Virus record (IMG/VR): IMGVR_UViG_3300044623_000458
Coordinates: 1 to 24,666 of that record
Source: a virus
Direction: 5' to 3' (one strand)
Length of the DNA stretch: 24,666 nucleotides
Made by a program: the position numbers and the translations under genes. Below, piece after piece: positions 1 to 6,448 of the stretch. Each line of letters begins with the position of its first letter. The stretch's first letter is position 1. Under the pieces are notes generated by a model that had not been told where the DNA came from, did not search any database, and saw only the letters and a list, made by a program, of their open reading frames with translations.

Positions 1-39
1 TCTCCAAGAAAAGAATTGTTGCAAACTTCAATTTTTCTG

Positions 40-68
40 TTGACTTTTATTAGAATTTGTAGTATAAT
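40..68 (+). promoter_or_regulatory. Sigma-70-type promoter upstream of the first gene
   Basis: TTGACT at 40-45 and TATAAT at 63-68 are separated by 17 nt, the ideal sigma-70 geometry. The start of transcription should fall near 75. The hexamers belong to a recurring set in this window in which a G precedes TATAAT. The 39 nt upstream show no gene. Confidence 0.85.
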
Positions 69-97
69 AGATATTATATTATGGAGGTTACAAACCT

Positions 98-1210
98 ATG
101 GCTGTGAATACTGCAAAGCGTCGTGCAAAGAATAATGCAATTCTGTTGTCACAAAAGAAGTTCGAACCATCACTCGACCAACTGGACTTTACGACCAGTC
201 TGAGTCGAGCGTTGACATACTACTCTGTCAACACTGGTGCAAAAGAACAGAAGATGTTTGCGATTGATTTCTTTCTAAAGAAAGAACCCAAGATTGCTAA
301 ACAACTCAAGAAACTCCCCGACTACAAATTTACCACATTTGGTTCACTATGTCGTCTCATGTCAAATGAGCAGACTGACTTGAAGCAACTGAGTAATGTC
401 AGTCCATTCTACACTAACACATTGAAAGTGTTGTTAGAGGATGCAAAGAAAATTGTTGAACAGATTGAAGTCGAAAAACTACCTACCAATGTCATTTCCA
501 TTCAACAGCGAATGGAAGAGAAAGCACATGACCTTGCTGCAGAAATAGATGGAGCAATAGATGAGTTTACCCAAACGAAGAGTTCTAACTTCTCGACAAA
601 GAATTATCTACTATCAAACGAAGTGGCAGCACCAATTGCAAAGCGAATTGGAGAGTTCTATGTTGGACAGTTGGAAGAGATTCGTGAAGCCATCCAAGGT
701 GACGATGACCAACTTACCGAAGGATACTCGCATTTTACAAAACGAGAGCTAAAGAAGTTTGCTGAGTTCTTGGAAGGTATTATTACTGATTGCAGTCAGC
801 AAGTACAGACTGCCAAAGCGAATCGTGCCCCACGAAAGCGTAAAGCACAACCACCAAGTAAAGTGGTTGCCAAGATGAAGTACATGAAAGAATTTACTGA
901 CTTGAATCTTAAGTCAATCAAACCAGAGACGATTGTTGGATCGTCTGAAGTATGGGTATACAACACGAAATATCGTAAGGTAACTGTTTACAAAGCAATC
1001 AATGATGTGCTCACAGTTAAGGGTACTACAATTATCGGATTCGATGTTAAAGAATCCAAAACACAGATGTTACGCAAGCCAGATGTATTCTTTAAGGGAT
1101 TAGTACTGGGTAAGCGACCATTGAATGGTGCAATGAAACCATTAACCACTACGGTAACTGTACCGAATGGTCGTGTCAATGAAGAATGTATTTTGCTGGG
1201 AGCATTTTAA
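98..1210 (+). CDS. Conserved phage protein of unknown function (370 aa)
   Basis: I do not recognise a characterised domain in this 370-residue protein. It begins with a basic stretch, is rich in charged helices through about residue 230, has a very basic linker (RAPRKRKAQ near residues 245-253) and ends in a probably beta-rich domain. The start is fixed by a strong GGAGG at 83-87, 10 nt before the ATG, downstream of a consensus promoter. It is the first gene of an operon followed one base later by RNase H, so a role in phage DNA replication or processing is plausible but only inferred. The basic linker could bind nucleic acid. Confidence 0.85.
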   Translation: MAVNTAKRRAKNNAILLSQKKFEPSLDQLDFTTSLSRALTYYSVNTGAKEQKMFAIDFFLKKEPKIAKQLKKLPDYKFTTFGSLCRLMSNEQTDLKQLSNVSPFYTNTLKVLLEDAKKIVEQIEVEKLPTNVISIQQRMEEKAHDLAAEIDGAIDEFTQTKSSNFSTKNYLLSNEVAAPIAKRIGEFYVGQLEEIREAIQGDDDQLTEGYSHFTKRELKKFAEFLEGIITDCSQQVQTAKANRAPRKRKAQPPSKVVAKMKYMKEFTDLNLKSIKPETIVGSSEVWVYNTKYRKVTVYKAINDVLTVKGTTIIGFDVKESKTQMLRKPDVFFKGLVLGKRPLNGAMKPLTTTVTVPNGRVNEECILLGAF

Positions 1211-1211
1211 T

Positions 1212-2105
1212 ATGATATTAGTTGATTATAGTCAGGTGGCACTTGCAGCCATCCTAACCTTCCAGCGTGAGTTGAAGGGTAGTGAAGCAGAGGTGAAGAA
1301 TCTTATTCGTCATGTGACTCTGTCCACTCTCAAGTCATACAAGAAGAAGTATGGTAAAGATTACGGAGAGTTAGTCATCTGTTGCGATGGTCGTAAGTAC
1401 TGGCGCAAGGAATACTTTGAGTTCTATAAAGGTATGCGTAAGAGCAATCGAGATAAATCAGATCTGGATTGGAAGTTGATCTTTGATACACTATCAGAGA
1501 TGCGTACTGACCTTGCAACACACTTTCCTTATCGTGTATTGCATGTGGATCGTGCAGAAGCAGACGACATCATTGCAGTACTGGTAAAGTATATGCAAGA
1601 GAATCTCCTAGTAGTACAAGGATTGGTTGAAGAGCCACAGAAGGTATTGATTCTGTCCTCTGATAAAGACTTCAAGCAGTTGCAGTTGTTCAACAATGTG
1701 AAGCAGTGGTCTCCGATGCAGAAGAAATACATTACTGCAACTCAGAAAGAAATCATTGAGCATAAGATTGAGCATATCGTTAAGGGTGATACAGGTGACG
1801 GAGTTCCAAACATCCTGAGTAAAGACGATGTATTCATGAAGGGTGAACGACAAAAGCCAATGAGTGCCAAACGACTGCAAGAGTTCTTTGACAATGGATT
1901 CATTGCGTGTAAAACTGATGAAGAACGACGCAATTGGCAACGCAATAGTGTACTGGTTGACTTTGATCACATTCCGCCTGATGTTTCTGAAGACATTATT
2001 AAAGCATACATAAATACACAACCGAGTGGTGATAAGATGACTATCATGAATTATTTGATTGAGCATCGTTGCCGTTTACTATTAGACGAACTAGAGGATT
2101 TTTAA
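1212..2105 (+). CDS. rnh: T4-type RNase H, 5'-3' exonuclease (FEN-1 family)
   Basis: This 297-residue protein is the phage RNase H that removes RNA primers and flaps from lagging-strand fragments. The metal-binding acidic residues of the T4 enzyme are recognisable: D5 in ILVDYSQ, D59 in ICCDGRKYWR, E116/D118 in EADDI, D151 and D153 in SSDKDF, and D193/D196 in KGDTGDGVPN, which is the helix-hairpin-helix-side site of the FEN fold. Its length is close to T4 RNase H (305 aa). The ATG at 1212 gives the MILVDYSQ start expected for the family; an upstream in-frame extension would run into the previous gene. The stop overlaps the next start by one base (TAATG), indicating coupled translation. Confidence 0.95.
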   Translation: MILVDYSQVALAAILTFQRELKGSEAEVKNLIRHVTLSTLKSYKKKYGKDYGELVICCDGRKYWRKEYFEFYKGMRKSNRDKSDLDWKLIFDTLSEMRTDLATHFPYRVLHVDRAEADDIIAVLVKYMQENLLVVQGLVEEPQKVLILSSDKDFKQLQLFNNVKQWSPMQKKYITATQKEIIEHKIEHIVKGDTGDGVPNILSKDDVFMKGERQKPMSAKRLQEFFDNGFIACKTDEERRNWQRNSVLVDFDHIPPDVSEDIIKAYINTQPSGDKMTIMNYLIEHRCRLLLDELEDF

Positions 2106-2536
2106 TGAAACAATATGTGACCGAAATGCTTAAAGAGATCAATGACGATCCAAAGACACTTGAGAAGCACAAGAATGAATTTCTGCTAAAGGTATTGTTT
2201 GCTCACAACTTCTTGCCATCGCACAAGATGCTATTACCTGAAGGTGAGCCACCATTTAAACCTGCTGATCAACCAGTTGGAATGTGCGACACAAACTTAT
2301 TTCTTGAAGCAAAGAAAATGTATGTGTTTATCCGTCAGGATTTGAAGCCAGTTAAACGAGAAGGATTGTTTATTGGTCTGTTGGAAGGTATCCATCCTAC
2401 TGAAGCTGCAATTCTTATTGCAGTTAAAGATCAGAAGTTGCAGAAACTGTATCCAAAGATTACATGGAAACTTGTATCAGATGCAGGTATCATTCCTGCA
2501 ATTGCTCAATGGAAAGAAAAGACTGCAACAAAATAA
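2105..2536 (+). CDS. DUF6433-like phage protein
   Basis: This 143-residue protein resembles a family of unknown function that in T4-like phages, especially marine ones, sits directly beside RNase H. Visible landmarks are an N-terminal helix beginning MKQYVTEML, a central segment with LFAHNFLP, and a C-terminal helical region with LLEGIHPTEAAILIAVKDQKL. There are no obvious catalytic motifs or membrane segments. It overlaps the RNase H stop by one base and ends just before the next promoter, so it closes the first operon. The family assignment is from memory of its pattern and neighbourhood; function is unknown. Confidence 0.75.
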   Translation: MKQYVTEMLKEINDDPKTLEKHKNEFLLKVLFAHNFLPSHKMLLPEGEPPFKPADQPVGMCDTNLFLEAKKMYVFIRQDLKPVKREGLFIGLLEGIHPTEAAILIAVKDQKLQKLYPKITWKLVSDAGIIPAIAQWKEKTATK

Positions 2537-2539
2537 CGC

Positions 2540-2568
2540 TTGACATGCAAGACTGTTTGTAGTATAAT
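2540..2568 (+). promoter_or_regulatory. Sigma-70-type promoter before the Api92-like gene
   Basis: TTGACA at 2540-2545 and TATAAT at 2563-2568 have a 17-nt spacer. The spacer carries TGCAAGAxTGTTTG, an element shared with promoters at 6524 and 15543. Transcription should start near 2575 and give a short leader with GGAG before the ATG at 2604. Confidence 0.9.
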
Positions 2569-2603
2569 TATATTAACTGAACACATTATGAATGGAGTGA
2601 ATT

Positions 2604-3317
2604 ATGCCGAATTGGTGTTATAACAGTGCAACATTGCACCACGATAGTAAAGAAGTGATTGATGGTCTTGAGCAAGAACTTTTAAAGGAAGATGCTCAAC
2701 CATTTAACTATTTGCGACCAAGTCCTACTGGTGAGTGGGACTATGGTTGGTCTTGTGAGAATTGGGGTTGTAAGTGGGATGTTTCCATGATGGATTGGGA
2801 ACGAGATGGTGATAACACCATCCTCATGCACTTTGATTCTGCTTGGTCTCCTCCAATTGCTTTGTATGAACACTTAGAGACAGAAGGTTGGTCTGTTCGT
2901 GCATTGTATCATGAACCTGGAATGGGATTTGCAGGTCGTTTCGAAGATGGCTTTAACGAAGACTTTGAAATGGATTGGACAGATCGTGCTTCGATTGAAG
3001 AATTACCTGAGGACATTCTTGACTTTACCAATGCTATTGAAGAGTTAGAACGATACGAAGAGGAAGAGTTCGAACAAGAACTCAATGCCTTGGAACGAAC
3101 AGACTGGTATGGTGTTGCAACTAATCCAGACAAAGTTGGTCGCTATGAAGTAACAACTACGCAGTACGAACATCCACAGTATTGTAATTGGGATGGTACG
3201 ACTTGGAGTCGTTGGGATGGTGACGAAGTTGAAGTGGTTAAGTGGCGAGGTCTCATTGAAGAGCACTGGGATGCAGCTGCAGCATTAGATAAAATCATCG
3301 AGGATTCAAAGGCATAA
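2604..3317 (+). CDS. Api92-like ferredoxin-fold phage protein (MPNWC family)
   Basis: The protein starts MPNWCYNSATLHH, the signature N-terminus of a phage and plasmid protein family annotated as Api92-like with a ferredoxin-like domain. The first 110 residues contain the family's pattern, including PSPTGEWDYGWSCENWGCKWD and an aromatic-rich FDSAWSPP segment around residues 75-83. The C-terminal half is strongly acidic (runs of E and D around residues 125-165) and Trp-rich, longer than the minimal family. The ATG follows GGAG at good distance and a dedicated promoter. Its cellular role is unknown. The acidic tail might mimic nucleic acid or mask a basic partner, but this is speculation. Confidence 0.8.
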   Translation: MPNWCYNSATLHHDSKEVIDGLEQELLKEDAQPFNYLRPSPTGEWDYGWSCENWGCKWDVSMMDWERDGDNTILMHFDSAWSPPIALYEHLETEGWSVRALYHEPGMGFAGRFEDGFNEDFEMDWTDRASIEELPEDILDFTNAIEELERYEEEEFEQELNALERTDWYGVATNPDKVGRYEVTTTQYEHPQYCNWDGTTWSRWDGDEVEVVKWRGLIEEHWDAAAALDKIIEDSKA

Positions 3318-3318
3318 T

Positions 3319-4038
3319 GTGAAGAAGTTTGCTATATTATGGTTGGTGCTTTGTGCCAATGCCTACGCAGATGTTTCGTTTGGAACTGGTGAAGCACCTG
3401 ACTGTGAGTTAGCAAAAGCATTTGCAGTCAGTGATGCGATCGAACGATACGCTGAGAAAGAGTTTGAAGTAAAGAAGCAACAGATTTGCAGAGAAAGAAA
3501 TGCAGAAGGTGTTGACTGCGAATATATTAAGAAGACTGAGGTTGAATCTGCTGGTACTCTGAAGAGAGTTATAACAGAAAAGATTAAACCGAAGAAAAGT
3601 AAATTTGTAGATACATGTGTTGTTGAAGTTAAGGTTGAGATTGAACCAAGCAGACAACTGGCAGGAGACATTGAGAATGCCAGTAACATTGCAGTCAATG
3701 GAGAACGATACAAGTTTGATGTTATTACTAAAGAGCCATTGTATGTATACTTGTTCAGTGTTTACGGAGACAAGATGCATCAAATGTATCCTTATGATGG
3801 AATTAAGAGCAATCTTATTGATGGGAAGTTAGTATTACCAAATGGTATCTGGTGGAACGCAGACATTATGTCTAATGATCCACAAAGCAAAGATACACTG
3901 ATGGCAATATTTTCCAAAGTTAAGATTACTTTTAGAAGCAGTATGACGAGAGATGAGATTTATCGACAGATTTCGTCATTGCCTATCAATGCTAGGCGAG
4001 TAGTGTACCACAATTTTGTGATTAAACGGAGAATTTGA
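3319..4038 (+). CDS. Secreted DUF4384-like protein
   Basis: This 239-residue protein begins with a signal peptide (KK at residues 2-3, hydrophobic core to about residue 15, predicted cleavage after ANAYA at residue 17), so it should reach the periplasm. The first half is a helical domain with charged repeats and four cysteines. Residues about 135-235 (from YKFDVITKEPLYVYLFSVYG to the SSLPINAR region) resemble the DUF4384 fold often found in bacterial LPP20-associated envelope proteins. The start is GTG at 3319 with AAAGG 6 nt upstream; the overlapping ATG leads at once to a stop. It is followed within 2 nt by a lipoprotein gene, suggesting the two act together at the envelope. The domain call is by eye. 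Confidence 0.7.
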   Translation: MKKFAILWLVLCANAYADVSFGTGEAPDCELAKAFAVSDAIERYAEKEFEVKKQQICRERNAEGVDCEYIKKTEVESAGTLKRVITEKIKPKKSKFVDTCVVEVKVEIEPSRQLAGDIENASNIAVNGERYKFDVITKEPLYVYLFSVYGDKMHQMYPYDGIKSNLIDGKLVLPNGIWWNADIMSNDPQSKDTLMAIFSKVKITFRSSMTRDEIYRQISSLPINARRVVYHNFVIKRRI

Positions 4039-4039
4039 A

Positions 4040-4693
4040 ATGAAATATATTATGATTTGTACAATGGCATCTGTGATAGCCTTATCAGGATGTTCAACCT
4101 TTAAGGCAGACCCCAACAAAACAGTTGAGATTCCAGCCAACAAACTCGATAACATTCCTCAATGGTATCTTGCAAAAGATCCAGATGACACGAAGTTTAT
4201 CGTGGTCACTGCGACTGATGTATCGAAAGATATGCAGTTTGCAATTGACAAGGCAACACTCAATGCCAAGATTCAACTTGCAGCACGACTAAAGACCGAT
4301 GTTGATTCTGTTACTCGTGAGTCCACAATTGAAACTGCTGGATCTGGTTCTGCTGTTGAACGAGAGATCGATCGTGTATCAAAGGTTCGTGTGAAGCAAG
4401 CACTTGGCATGTTCAAACGAGAGAACATCGCTGTGTTCAAAGAGGGTGATGTGTATCGTGCATATGTGCAGTTTAAGATTGCAACAGAAGATGCTAAACG
4501 ATTGACACAACCAGCTAACGCTAACAAGAATCGTGAAGACAAGTTCAAAGAGTTGGAAGATGAACCAAAGGTATCTGCAGTTGCGCCAAATACAATGCAG
4601 TTGATGCAAGTGGACAATGAAGAATATAAACGCAAGCGTGATGAAGCATTACAGAAACCTGGAGCAGTCGTAGGACAAGCAGTAGTACGATGA
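4040..4693 (+). CDS. LPP20-like outer-membrane lipoprotein
   Basis: The 217-residue protein has a type II signal peptide with lipobox ALSGC; C18 would be lipidated and the adjacent S19 favours outer-membrane sorting. The mature part contains IPQWYLAKDPDDTKFIVV followed by a long amphipathic helix with AIDKATLNAKIQLAARL, the layout of LPP20-family lipoproteins. The last 60 residues are low-complexity and charged. GGAG lies 8 nt before the ATG. It is paired with the secreted DUF4384-like protein, a combination known from bacterial envelopes. In a phage it may alter the host surface, for example in superinfection exclusion, but the sequence gives no direct proof. Confidence 0.8.
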   Translation: MKYIMICTMASVIALSGCSTFKADPNKTVEIPANKLDNIPQWYLAKDPDDTKFIVVTATDVSKDMQFAIDKATLNAKIQLAARLKTDVDSVTRESTIETAGSGSAVEREIDRVSKVRVKQALGMFKRENIAVFKEGDVYRAYVQFKIATEDAKRLTQPANANKNREDKFKELEDEPKVSAVAPNTMQLMQVDNEEYKRKRDEALQKPGAVVGQAVVR

Positions 4694-5139
4694 AACAAAA
4701 ATGGATTGATGCATTCATGGACACTGCGGAGAGATTCGCCCAGTTGTCCAGTGCAAAGCGATTGCAGGTTGGTGCGGTTGTCGTAAAAGACAATCGTATC
4801 ATTTCAATCGGATACAATGGTATGCCAGCTGGATGGACAAACGAATGTGAGAACATCGTGCAACATTCAGATGACACAATTACAACAGTAACAAAAGATG
4901 AGGTTATACATGCAGAGGCAAACGCAATTATCAAATTGGCTCGTGATGGTGAATCAGGCAATGGCTCCAGTTTATTCTGCACTCATGCTCCTTGCATTCA
5001 TTGTGCTAAGTTAATTCATGGTGCAGGTATAGATAAAGTTTACTATCGTCACTCTTACAGAGACGAGGATGGTGTATCTTTCTTGCAAAAATGTAAAATA
5101 AATGTTGAAAAAGTTGACTTTAATTCAATAGTGAACTAA
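4690..5139 (+). CDS. cd: Deoxycytidylate (dCMP) deaminase
   Basis: This 149-residue enzyme converts dCMP to dUMP, feeding dTMP synthesis. The zinc site of the cytidine deaminase fold is intact: H74 with catalytic E76 in HAEAN and C102/C105 in PCIHC. The N-terminal SSAKRLQVGAVVV strand and SIGYNGMPAG loop are typical of dCMP deaminases rather than CMP or tRNA deaminases. The length is shorter than T4 Cd (193 aa) but normal for bacterial and cyanophage forms. The ATG overlaps the lipoprotein stop (ATGA), so it is translated by coupling. It is the last gene before the tRNA region and fits with the MazG-like and nucleotidase genes further on. Confidence 0.95.
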   Translation: MKQKWIDAFMDTAERFAQLSSAKRLQVGAVVVKDNRIISIGYNGMPAGWTNECENIVQHSDDTITTVTKDEVIHAEANAIIKLARDGESGNGSSLFCTHAPCIHCAKLIHGAGIDKVYYRHSYRDEDGVSFLQKCKINVEKVDFNSIVN

Positions 5140-5158
5140 AATAGTGACTAAATAGATT

Positions 5159-5205
5159 ACTGTCTGAAAGAAAACCCTACAAGATGTAAGGTTATTTCAG
5201 ATAGT
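5159..5205 (+). other. Strong RNA hairpin after the dCMP deaminase gene
   Basis: ACTGTCTGAAA (5159-5169) pairs with TTTCAGATAGT (5195-5205) over 11 bp with one G-U pair. Inside, AACC and TAC can pair with GTA and GGTT. No T-run follows, so it is not a standard intrinsic terminator. It may be a 3'-end stabilising or processing hairpin. Confidence 0.65.
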
Positions 5206-5207
5206 GC

Positions 5208-5236
5208 TTGACAAATAATCAAAGGTGTAGTATAAT
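5208..5236 (+). promoter_or_regulatory. Perfect-consensus promoter of the tRNA-array leader
   Basis: TTGACA (5208-5213), a 17-nt spacer and TATAAT (5231-5236) match the sigma-70 consensus at all twelve positions. Transcription should begin around 5243, which is also the A of the leader ORF's ATG. It drives the attenuator-like leader and, on read-through, the tRNA array. Confidence 0.93.
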
Positions 5237-5242
5237 TCAATC

Positions 5243-5368
5243 ATGAAATCGAAAATGATATCCAAACAAATGCAAAGACATCTCCCGCTATTAAGTGGCT
5301 GGACATGCTCACGCACATCATTTGGATATAATGCGATTGAGGATGCCGAGGGTTTGGATAAGAAGTAA
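5243..5368 (+). CDS. Putative leader ORF (41 aa), possibly leaderless
   Basis: ATG at 5243 lies 6 nt after the -10 hexamer, so the start codon would sit at or next to +1. The 41-codon frame begins MKSKMISKQMQ and ends EGLDKK. It has no recognisable domain. No ribosome-binding site can be in the transcript. The stop TAA (5366-5368) falls inside the 5' side of the antiterminator hairpin, as expected if translation controls folding. Two other promoters in the window use the same -10-to-ATG distance ahead of clear genes, which supports translation here. It could equally be a chance ORF in a structured RNA. Confidence 0.45.
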   Translation: MKSKMISKQMQRHLPLLSGWTCSRTSFGYNAIEDAEGLDKK

Positions 5369-5423
5369 CTGACACCAGTCTACTTACCCAAACCCTCTGA
5401 GATGAAAGTCCAGAGGGTTTTTT
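5258..5423 (+). promoter_or_regulatory. Attenuator-like structured leader of the tRNA array
   Basis: Three strong pairings are visible. ATATCCAAA (5258-5266) pairs with TTTGGATAT (5321-5329). GAGGGTTTGG (5348-5357) pairs perfectly with CCAAACCCTC (5388-5397), extended inside by AAGTA/TACTT and ACTG/CAGT. The 3' arm of the latter overlaps the 5' arm of the terminator (5391-5399), so the two cannot form together. In addition the first arm at 5259-5266 can pair with TTTGGATA at 5353-5360, giving a further alternative. This is the logic of a transcription attenuator. I recognise no known riboswitch family. Confidence 0.65.
5391..5423 (+). terminator. Intrinsic terminator ahead of the tRNA array
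   Basis: AACCCTCTG (5391-5399) pairs with CAGAGGGTT (5411-5419) over 9 bp, and a run of six T starts at 5418, followed by GTTTT. It ends the leader transcript before tRNA-Gln unless the competing upstream hairpin forms. Confidence 0.88.
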
Positions 5424-5476
5424 GTTTTATAGCCATCGTGCTAGTAATATTGTTCTTTTACAATTCGGGATTCTGT

Positions 5477-5550
5477 TGGGGATTAGTTAAGTGGTATAAC
5501 ATCGGATTTTGATTCCGAGATTACAAGTTCGATTCTTGTATCCCCTGCCA
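5477..5550 (+). tRNA. tRNA-Gln (TTG)
   Basis: Loop TTTTGAT on a TCGGA/TCCGA stem gives anticodon TTG, reading CAA and CAG. The first acceptor pair is an open T1-T72; a weak 1-72 pair is a known glutamine identity feature. Discriminator G, encoded CCA. It is the first tRNA after the terminator. Confidence 0.95.
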
Positions 5551-5616
5551 AACAAATGCGCACTCTAACTCAAAAGGTGACTAGTGGGCTCATGTCCATG
5601 TAGTGCGCATCTGTTT
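5551..5616 (+). ncRNA. Structured element between tRNA-Gln and tRNA-Lys
   Basis: The 66 nt fill exactly the space between two tRNAs. ATGCGCACT (5556-5564) pairs perfectly with AGTGCGCAT (5602-5610), and AACA (5551-5554) with TGTT (5612-5615) after one mismatch, so the ends are clamped. No T-loop or anticodon arm is seen, so it is not a tRNA. tRNA processing at both sides would release it as a discrete hairpin RNA. Function unknown. Confidence 0.55.
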
Positions 5617-5690
5617 GGGAGTATAACTTAGTGGTAAAGTAGTAGGCTTTTAACCTATTAACCAGAGTTCAATTCTCTGTGCTCCTACCA
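5617..5690 (+). tRNA. tRNA-Lys (TTT)
   Basis: Loop CTTTTAA on a GTAGG/CCTAT stem gives anticodon TTT for AAA and AAG. Acceptor GGGAGTA pairs with TGCTCCT, including a G1-T72 wobble seen in several tRNAs of this array. Discriminator A, encoded CCA. Confidence 0.95.
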
Positions 5691-5695
5691 ATTAT

Positions 5696-5770
5696 GGTGT
5701 TGTTAGTTTAGTGGTAAAACTACGGATTGTGATTCCGTCATCATGAGTTCAATTCTCATACGACACCCCA
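5696..5770 (+). tRNA. tRNA-His (GTG)
   Basis: Loop TTGTGAT gives anticodon GTG. The acceptor has eight pairs because of the extra G at -1 facing C73, the histidine identity element, so the gene starts at the G of 5696. Encoded CCA. Confidence 0.96.
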
Positions 5771-5780
5771 AAGAATACTT

Positions 5781-5856
5781 GCTGCTTTAGCTGATGTGGT
5801 CATAGCAGGGGATTGAAGATCCTCGGAAAGTAGTTCGATTCTACTAGGCAGCACCA
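5781..5856 (+). tRNA. tRNA-Phe (GAA)
   Basis: Acceptor GCTGCTT pairs with AGGCAGC. Loop TTGAAGA on GGGGA/TCCTC gives anticodon GAA for UUU and UUC. The T arm is AGTAG-TTCGATT-CTACT. Discriminator A, encoded CCA. Confidence 0.96.
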
Positions 5857-5863
5857 AGATTAT

Positions 5864-5938
5864 TGCCAATTAGCTCAGAGGTAGAGCAATCGCTTGATAA
5901 GCGATAGGTGAGTGGATCGTTACCACTATTGGCAACCA
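5864..5938 (+). tRNA. tRNA-Ile (GAT)
   Basis: Acceptor TGCCAAT pairs with ATTGGCA. Loop TTGATAA on ATCGC/GCGAT gives anticodon GAT for AUU and AUC. The T loop reads ATCGTTA, not TTCGATT, a departure from the rest of the array. Discriminator A, encoded CCA. Confidence 0.94.
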
Positions 5939-5945
5939 AAGTTAT

Positions 5946-6037
5946 GGAAGATAATGCAGCGGGGTTGGTCCTGCGACCAGCCTTGAAAACTGGGTTCTGA
6001 GAAATCGGATGGGGTTCGACTCCTCTGTCTTCCGCCA
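5946..6037 (+). tRNA. tRNA-Ser (TGA)
   Basis: This 92-nt class II tRNA has a long variable arm. Acceptor GGAAGAT pairs with GTCTTCC. Loop CTTGAAA gives anticodon TGA, reading the UCN box. Discriminator G is normal for serine. Encoded CCA. Confidence 0.95.
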
Positions 6038-6045
6038 TATTATGT

Positions 6046-6120
6046 GCCTCGTTATTTCAGTGGTAGAATGTCTCCTTTACACGGAGAAGGTCGGCAGTTC
6101 GAATCTGTCACGAGGTACCA
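6046..6120 (+). tRNA. tRNA-Val (TAC)
   Basis: Loop TTTACAC on TCTCC/GGAGA gives anticodon TAC for the GUN box. Acceptor GCCTCGT pairs with ACGAGGT with a G1-T72 wobble. Discriminator A, encoded CCA. Confidence 0.95.
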
Positions 6121-6126
6121 AGTTTT

Positions 6127-6201
6127 GCGTCATTAGTTCAACGGATAGAATTAGAGTCTTCGAAACTCAGGATGGTGGTTCGATTCCATCATGGCGCACC
6201 A
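6127..6201 (+). tRNA. tRNA-Arg (TCG)
   Basis: Loop CTTCGAA gives anticodon TCG for the CGN box. The anticodon stem AGAGT/ACTCA has one outer A-A mismatch. Acceptor GCGTCAT pairs with ATGGCGC. Discriminator A, encoded CCA. The next coding gene starts 19 nt later. Confidence 0.94.
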
Positions 6202-6219
6202 AAATATAAGGAGAATGTT

Positions 6220-6393
6220 ATGGATGATTTAGTTTATCGTTTACAAAAGCGTGCTGAAATTCGTAGACAAATACAAAGTAGAAAATCTGTTCAAGAAGGT
6301 AAGCCTGATAGAATATCGGATTTGCTAGAAGAAGCAGCAAATAGGATTAAAGAATTGGAAGATGCGTTGCAAGGTGCGACAGAAGTTTGCTAA
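6220..6393 (+). CDS. Small coiled-coil protein (57 aa) overlapping tRNA-Ser(GCT)
   Basis: The ATG at 6220 follows AAGGAG with good spacing. The 57-residue product is highly charged and probably helical: RLQKRAEIRRQIQSRK near the start and DLLEEAANRIKELEDAL near residues 35-51, a pattern common in small phage proteins of unknown function. Its last 37 nt are also the 5' half of tRNA-Ser(GCT), and the TAA stop lies in the anticodon loop of that tRNA. The good ribosome-binding site argues that it is real; the dual use of its 3' end is unusual. No function is inferred. Confidence 0.7.
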   Translation: MDDLVYRLQKRAEIRRQIQSRKSVQEGKPDRISDLLEEAANRIKELEDALQGATEVC

Positions 6394-6443
6394 ACTTCCG
6401 TTCAGAAATGGGCTGACAGGTTCGATTCCTGTATCTTCCGCCA
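6357..6443 (+). tRNA. tRNA-Ser (GCT) overlapping a CDS
   Basis: Acceptor GGAAGAT pairs with ATCTTCC. Loop TTGCTAA on a GAAGT/ACTTC stem gives anticodon GCT for AGU and AGC. A long variable arm makes it class II (87 nt). Discriminator G, encoded CCA. Its 5' half is embedded in the 3' end of the 57-aa gene. Confidence 0.93.
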
Positions 6444-6448
6444 AACAT

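Noticed and set aside
1608-2066. Long minus-strand ORF opposite RNase H
   Set aside because: It lies fully opposite a well-conserved gene, has no ribosome-binding site support and no recognisable protein pattern.
4273-4982. Minus-strand ORFs opposite the lipoprotein and deaminase genes
   Set aside because: They mirror clear + strand genes; composition (Ser/Thr/Leu-rich) is typical of antisense shadows.
5145-5151. CTAAATA late-promoter-like heptamer before the hairpin
   Set aside because: No gene follows at a suitable distance and the match is short.
5844-6038. Minus-strand ORF across tRNA genes
   Set aside because: The sequence is explained by tRNA-Phe, Ile and Ser; the ORF is a translation of tRNA complement.
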